Positions 7,378 to 9,899 of a DNA stretch of 9,899 nucleotides are shown here, one piece after another (the first letter of the stretch is position 1; each line of letters starts with the position of its first letter). The stretch comes from an uncultured Syntrophobacterales bacterium (GTDB lineage Bacteria > Desulfobacterota > Syntrophia > Syntrophales > UBA5619), in NCBI GenBank assembly GCA_903903205.1, contig CAIUXU010000188.1, positions 1-9,899 on the forward strand, read 5' to 3'. The notes beneath the pieces are model-generated. The model saw only the letters and a program-made list of their open reading frames with translations. It ran no database searches and was not told the origin of the DNA. Made by a program: the position numbers and the translations under genes.

Positions 7378-7878
7378 CTATTCTACAACTTCCAAGGTCA
7401 TACCGAAGACCCGATCATGGTCGTCAACGAGCAAGGTGAATAAGAACCCATCCTTAACAAATTTATAGGGGGTATCTCCTTCCGAAAAACCTGCCTGCAG
7501 GATCAAGGCCTTTCCTTTTGGATAATGATCGCCCACACGGATATCGAACATACCGGTTTCCTTGTTTCGGGTTGTGATTTTCCTGATGCGGTCATCGGTT
7601 CCATAGCCGACGGAAATGTCCAACGGATCGTAAAAATATTCAAACCCTTTGAGGCAGGGTTCTTGCCTCGGTACAACGCCGCGGATGTTCTTATCGCCAT
7701 TCGCAGATAAAAACGCGAGATCAAAAACGTTGATTTGCTTGTTCAATCCTTCACTTCCGACCTTTTTTGCGAGACAGCCCGTAAACAGAAGCGCGGAAAT
7801 CCCGAACAGGATCAAGAATAACAAGAATGCTCTTTTACGATGAATCCGTGACTTCTCAGCCATGTCGTATCTAACCAT
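7378..7878 (-). CDS. Small predicted lipoprotein of unknown function
   Basis: I do not recognise this 166-residue protein. It has a basic N-terminal stretch (R11, R14-R16), a hydrophobic core (about 17-33) and a lipobox LFTGC ending at C35. It should therefore be exported, lipid-modified and anchored in the cell envelope. The phenylalanine at lipobox position -3 is less common than leucine. The mature part looks rich in beta strands and ends in alternating hydrophobic segments (YKFVKDGFLFTLLVDDHDRVFG), which loosely recall small BamE-like envelope folds; that is only an impression. One cysteine, C80 in QEPCLKG, remains in the mature domain besides C35. The ATG at 7878 has GAGG about 8 nt upstream; the in-frame ATG five codons later lacks a ribosome site. 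It lies 141 bp after the rhodanese lipoprotein gene on the same strand. Confidence 0.75.
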   Translation of the reverse strand: MVRYDMAEKSRIHRKRAFLLFLILFGISALLFTGCLAKKVGSEGLNKQINVFDLAFLSANGDKNIRGVVPRQEPCLKGFEYFYDPLDISVGYGTDDRIRKITTRNKETGMFDIRVGDHYPKGKALILQAGFSEGDTPYKFVKDGFLFTLLVDDHDRVFGMTLEVVE

Positions 7879-7944
7879 CGGATAGGCCTCTTCACTTCCA
7901 CTGTCAATGTTTCATCCAGGCAAGAATTCCTTGAGGGTTGATTG

Positions 7945-8003
7945 CAACTTTAAAGTTGGGGCGCTGGGCCGCCCGCCTGCGGGCAGCTCGGCCCAAACAC
8001 CCC
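7945..8003. repeat. Palindromic intergenic element (14-bp palindrome plus GC-rich nested hairpin)
   Basis: The perfect 14-bp palindrome CAACTTTAAAGTTG (7945-7958) abuts a GC-rich hairpin. TGGGCCG (7965-7971) pairs with CGGCCCA (7989-7995) around an inner stem CCCG-CCTG-CGGG (7972-7983). GGGG (7958-7961) and CCCC (8000-8003) can extend the stem outward across a small internal loop. It lies directly after the rhodanese gene, between two same-strand genes. There is no T run on either side, so it is not a classic intrinsic terminator, though it could slow RNA decay or help termination. The shape is like REP-type interspersed palindromes, but only one copy is in this window, so repeat status is inferred. 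Confidence 0.5.
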
Positions 8004-8019
8004 TGACGTTCACGAGTCG

Positions 8020-8517
8020 TTACTTCCCATCGACAGGATACTGATATTCCAGCCATCCCGTAATGCCGCCCGGGTACCGATAGACACTTTTATAACCATT
8101 CTCTATCAGGATTTTCGCTCCCCAATGGCTTCTTCTGCAGGCCGTGAAACCACAATAGAGAACGATCGTCTTGTCCTTATCCTCTCCCGCAACAGTCAGT
8201 ATTGTCTTTTTATCGTAGTGAGTTAACTCTTTTTCACCTTTTGGCATCGGGCTATTGACCGCCCCTTTGATGCGAATCTTGTCGAAATCCTCTTTCGGCA
8301 TCGTATCGATCACGATCACATCCTTTTTCTCGGTCAGCCACTTGTTCAGGGCCTCCGCGCCGATCAACTGATAGCCGCCGCTTTTGGCATCGGTGACGAG
8401 GGTCATGGATGCCTTTTCAATCGGCGATTCCAAGCCTTTGGGCGATGTTCCTATTCCGGCGCATGCAGACAAGGCCAAAACAGACAGTAATGCAACCGGC
8501 ACAATCCACTTCTTCAT
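8020..8517 (-). CDS. Rhodanese-like domain lipoprotein
   Basis: This is a 165-residue envelope protein with one rhodanese domain. Residues 2-18 form a lipoprotein signal peptide (KK, then a hydrophobic core) with lipobox LSAC and lipidated C19. The rhodanese domain covers about 50-160. It has the IDTMPKEDFDKIRIKGAVNS segment (about 70-89), the strand IVLYC ending in the predicted catalytic C122, the active loop CGFTACR with a second cysteine C127, and the closing YPGGITGW (148-155). Single-domain rhodaneses carry sulfane sulfur as a cysteine persulfide; this one would act in the periplasm or on a membrane face. The substrate is unknown. The start has a good GGAGG site 7 nt before the ATG. The neighbouring sulfur-metabolism genes fit a sulfur-related role, but no direct link is shown. 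Confidence 0.88.
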   Translation of the reverse strand: MKKWIVPVALLSVLALSACAGIGTSPKGLESPIEKASMTLVTDAKSGGYQLIGAEALNKWLTEKKDVIVIDTMPKEDFDKIRIKGAVNSPMPKGEKELTHYDKKTILTVAGEDKDKTIVLYCGFTACRRSHWGAKILIENGYKSVYRYPGGITGWLEYQYPVDGK

Positions 8518-8850
8518 AAAATCTCCTCCTCTTTCCCATTTGATATAGAAACGCTTTTCCAGGGCCGGAACAGTCCCAGACGGAAACCATAGTGATCTTC
8601 TTGATATAACTTGAATTTATTTAATGCTGCTCAACCAATGTCACCTCCTTGCTGCGTCATGCCGCGATCTCCACGGCATGACCTCAAGGGGGCTAGTCGG
8701 TCAGCGGGGGAGAGATGGCAAAACGCTGTTTTCTGGAGAACCACCCGGGTTCTCTGTCAGCGCTTCATAGTAACGGTGTGAAGAATAACAATGAGTAGGT
8801 CAACGATATAGCTCCAAATTGTTGTTTTTTATGCACAACTACCTTTACGA
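8518..8850 (-). other. Long structured 5' leader of the rhodanese lipoprotein gene (unidentified RNA)
   Basis: This non-coding stretch of about 330 bp lies between the promoter candidate at 8857-8885 and the rhodanese start. Reading in the - direction it holds a first hairpin (8736-8754, with a possible outer stem to 8724-8762), a C-rich single-stranded part, a strong second hairpin (8644-8692), a near-perfect Shine-Dalgarno AAGGAGGTGA (8650-8641), and then about 120 AT-rich bases up to the gene. No conserved core of the SAM-I, cobalamin, TPP, FMN, glycine, lysine or c-di-GMP-I riboswitches was recognised by eye. A molybdenum-cofactor-type RNA was considered but not matched. A weaker internal promoter near TATATC (about 8607) could shorten the transcript. 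Whether the leader is a regulatory RNA is inferred from structure alone. Confidence 0.4.
8644..8692 (-). promoter_or_regulatory. Hairpin sequestering a strong Shine-Dalgarno sequence
   Basis: A perfect 9-bp stem, GTCATGCCG (8656-8664) with CGGCATGAC (8674-8682), closes a 9-base loop. On the - strand the flanks CCCCCTT (8692-8686) and AAGGAGG (8650-8644) can pair as well, with one C-A mismatch, across a small internal loop. This would hide the ribosome site. Directly after it comes TTG with a 5-nt spacing, opening a frame of only five codons (TTG GTT GAG CAG CAT, then TAA; 8638-8621). No longer gene uses this site; the real rhodanese start is about 105 bp further on and has its own ribosome site. 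Confidence 0.4.
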
Positions 8851-8856
8851 ATTGGG

Positions 8857-8885
8857 AGTCTAATAGGAACGGCATTGATTGTCAA
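8857..8885 (-). promoter_or_regulatory. Candidate promoter of the rhodanese lipoprotein leader
   Basis: A perfect TTGACA (8885-8880 on the - strand) is followed after 17 bp by TAGACT (8862-8857), four of six bases of the -10 consensus. The -35 box is part of a small dyad ATTGA-CAA-TCAAT (8874-8886), a possible protein site. Transcription would start near 8850. It lies just after the end of the upstream cysteine synthase gene, for which no terminator hairpin is visible. Confidence 0.5.
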
Positions 8886-8918
8886 TAAATAAAGGGGGCA
8901 GATTCGGCAGAAACAAGG

Positions 8919-9881
8919 CTACTCCGGCTGTTCCGACAGTTGTGTCGTCAGGTAGCGCTCGCCCGAATCCGGCAGAATAACTACGATCAATTTCCCATCA
9001 TTCTCCCGCCGATTGGCAACCTGCAAGGCTGCCCATACCGCTGCCCCCGACGATATGCCGCAGAGAATGCCTTCCTCGAGCGCTACGCGGCGGGCGGTGG
9101 CAAAGGCGTTATCGTTCGTTACCTGGACCACTTCATCGATGATCTTCCGGTTGAGAATCTTCGGAATGAAACCGGCGCCGATCCCCTGAATACGATGAGG
9201 GCCGGGTCTGCCTCCGGAGAGGACGGGGGAGGCCTCGGGTTCGACGGCAATCGCCCTGAATGAAGGCTTGCGCGCCTTGAGCACCTCGGAAACGCCGGTA
9301 ATGGTTCCTCCGGTGCCGACGCCGGCCACCAGAATGTCGGCCTGTCCCGCCGTATCGGCCCAAATCTCCTCGGCGGTGGTTTCCCTGTGAACCTGCGGAT
9401 TGGCAGGGTTTTCGAACTGCATCGGGATATAGCTTCCCGGAATGATGCGGGAAAGATCTTTCGCCTTGTTGACCGAACCGGTCATGCCGTCCGGGCCGGG
9501 GGTGAGGATCAGCTCGGCCCCAAGCATCTGCATCAGCTTCCGTCGTTCGATGGACATGGTCTCCGGCATGGTGATGACAAGCCGGTAGCCCTTTGCCCGG
9601 CAGGCAAAGGCCAGGCCAATGCCGGTGTTGCCCGAGGTCGGTTCGATCACCGTCATGCCGGGCCTCAGCTTTCCTTCCCTTTCCGCGGCTTCGATCATCG
9701 CCGCGCCGATTCGGCACTTGACGCTGTTTAGCGGATTGAACGACTCGATCTTCGCCGCCACGGTGGCGTAGGCGCCTTCAGTGATGCGGCGCAGACGCAC
9801 CAGCGGTGTTTGGCCGATGGCGCCGGTGATGTCGTCATAGATGGTTCCGCGGAAGGTCGATTTATTCTGTTCAAAAGACAT
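8919..9881 (-). CDS. cysK: Cysteine synthase A, second copy
   Basis: This is a second O-acetylserine sulfhydrylase, 320 residues, the same reaction as the operon copy. The PLP lysine is K55 in LNSVKCRIG, the TSGNTG substrate loop is at 82-87, GVGTGGT at 187-193 and GISSGA at 275-280. Cysteine after the PLP lysine is as in enterobacterial CysK. By eye roughly two thirds of the residues match the copy at 5002-5925. This copy has an extra N-terminal dozen residues (MSFEQNKSTFRG) and a slightly longer C terminus. C274 sits in the PLP-contact region (GILCGISSG), where the other copy has valine. The ATG at 9881 has GAGG in AGAGGTAACAGGACC upstream. The gene seems alone at this edge: the next gene on its 3' side is the rhodanese lipoprotein, behind a separate promoter. 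Whether it has upstream partners cannot be seen. Confidence 0.92.
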   Translation of the reverse strand: MSFEQNKSTFRGTIYDDITGAIGQTPLVRLRRITEGAYATVAAKIESFNPLNSVKCRIGAAMIEAAEREGKLRPGMTVIEPTSGNTGIGLAFACRAKGYRLVITMPETMSIERRKLMQMLGAELILTPGPDGMTGSVNKAKDLSRIIPGSYIPMQFENPANPQVHRETTAEEIWADTAGQADILVAGVGTGGTITGVSEVLKARKPSFRAIAVEPEASPVLSGGRPGPHRIQGIGAGFIPKILNRKIIDEVVQVTNDNAFATARRVALEEGILCGISSGAAVWAALQVANRRENDGKLIVVILPDSGERYLTTQLSEQPE

Positions 9882-9899
9882 GGTCCTGTTACCTCTTCA

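Noticed and set aside
6737..7468. A 243-codon + strand open frame reaching past the metY start
   Set aside because: It runs antisense to metY and then into the promoter gap and the lipoprotein gene; the translation has no family features.
7879..7907. TTGACA at 7907-7902 (- strand) with TATCCG 17 bp later, before the unknown lipoprotein
   Set aside because: The -10 match is poor and the transcript would start inside the gene, after the start codon that has the ribosome site. Probably chance.
8417..8590. A 57-codon - strand frame starting in the rhodanese leader and overlapping the rhodanese start
   Set aside because: It has no convincing ribosome site, and most of it overlaps the clear lipoprotein signal peptide in another frame.
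8644..8762. Known structured RNA (tRNA, SRP RNA, SAM-I, cobalamin, c-di-GMP-I or molybdenum-cofactor riboswitch) in the gap
   Set aside because: None of the conserved cores I know could be found on either strand. It is kept only as an unidentified structured region; a covariance-model search is needed to settle it.
1..9899. CRISPR arrays, insertion sequences, phage or defence genes
   Set aside because: No regularly spaced repeats, transposase or integrase motifs, or terminal inverted repeats were seen; nearly all the DNA is accounted for by metabolic genes.

Overview
The window reads as chromosomal housekeeping DNA from a Gram-negative, probably anaerobic bacterium. The Desulfobacterota / former Deltaproteobacteria (Geobacter- or Syntrophus-like) are my best guess. 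The pointers are a ferredoxin-type protein of a kind common in anaerobes, two lipoprotein genes, Sbp/CysTWA sulfate transport and a MetY-type homocysteine synthase. This is an inference from gene content; no ribosomal or other phylogenetic marker is present.

Layout. Positions 1-1138 (+ strand) carry the 3' end of an HD-domain phosphohydrolase gene and a ferredoxin-like protein gene. Everything from 1161 to 9881 is on the - strand. Read in the direction of transcription it begins with a cysteine synthase (9881-8919). A 400-bp non-coding stretch follows, with a good promoter candidate and a structured leader. Next come a rhodanese-like lipoprotein (8517-8020), a GC-rich palindromic repeat, and an unrecognised lipoprotein (7878-7378). 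A short promoter region then leads into a tight six-gene operon, metY-cysK-sbp-cysT-cysW-cysA (7258-1161), with gaps of only 9-34 bp. The operon converges on the ferredoxin gene, with about 22 bp between the two stop codons.

How the genes fit together. Sbp, CysT, CysW and CysA form a complete sulfate importer: periplasmic binding protein, two permeases and an ATPase. CysK joins sulfide to O-acetylserine to make cysteine, and MetY joins sulfide to O-acetylhomoserine to make homocysteine. One transcript therefore couples sulfur import to both sulfide-fixing reactions. The reductive steps (ATP sulfurylase, APS/PAPS reductase, sulfite reductase) and serine acetyltransferase are not in the window. 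A second CysK and a periplasmic rhodanese lipoprotein extend the sulfur theme upstream.

The least explained parts are the roughly 330-nt leader of the rhodanese gene, where a near-perfect Shine-Dalgarno sequence sits in a predicted hairpin with no proper gene behind it; twin dyads at the metY promoter; and the palindromic element at 7945-8003. I found no clearly new multi-gene system, CRISPR array, insertion sequence, tRNA or rRNA.
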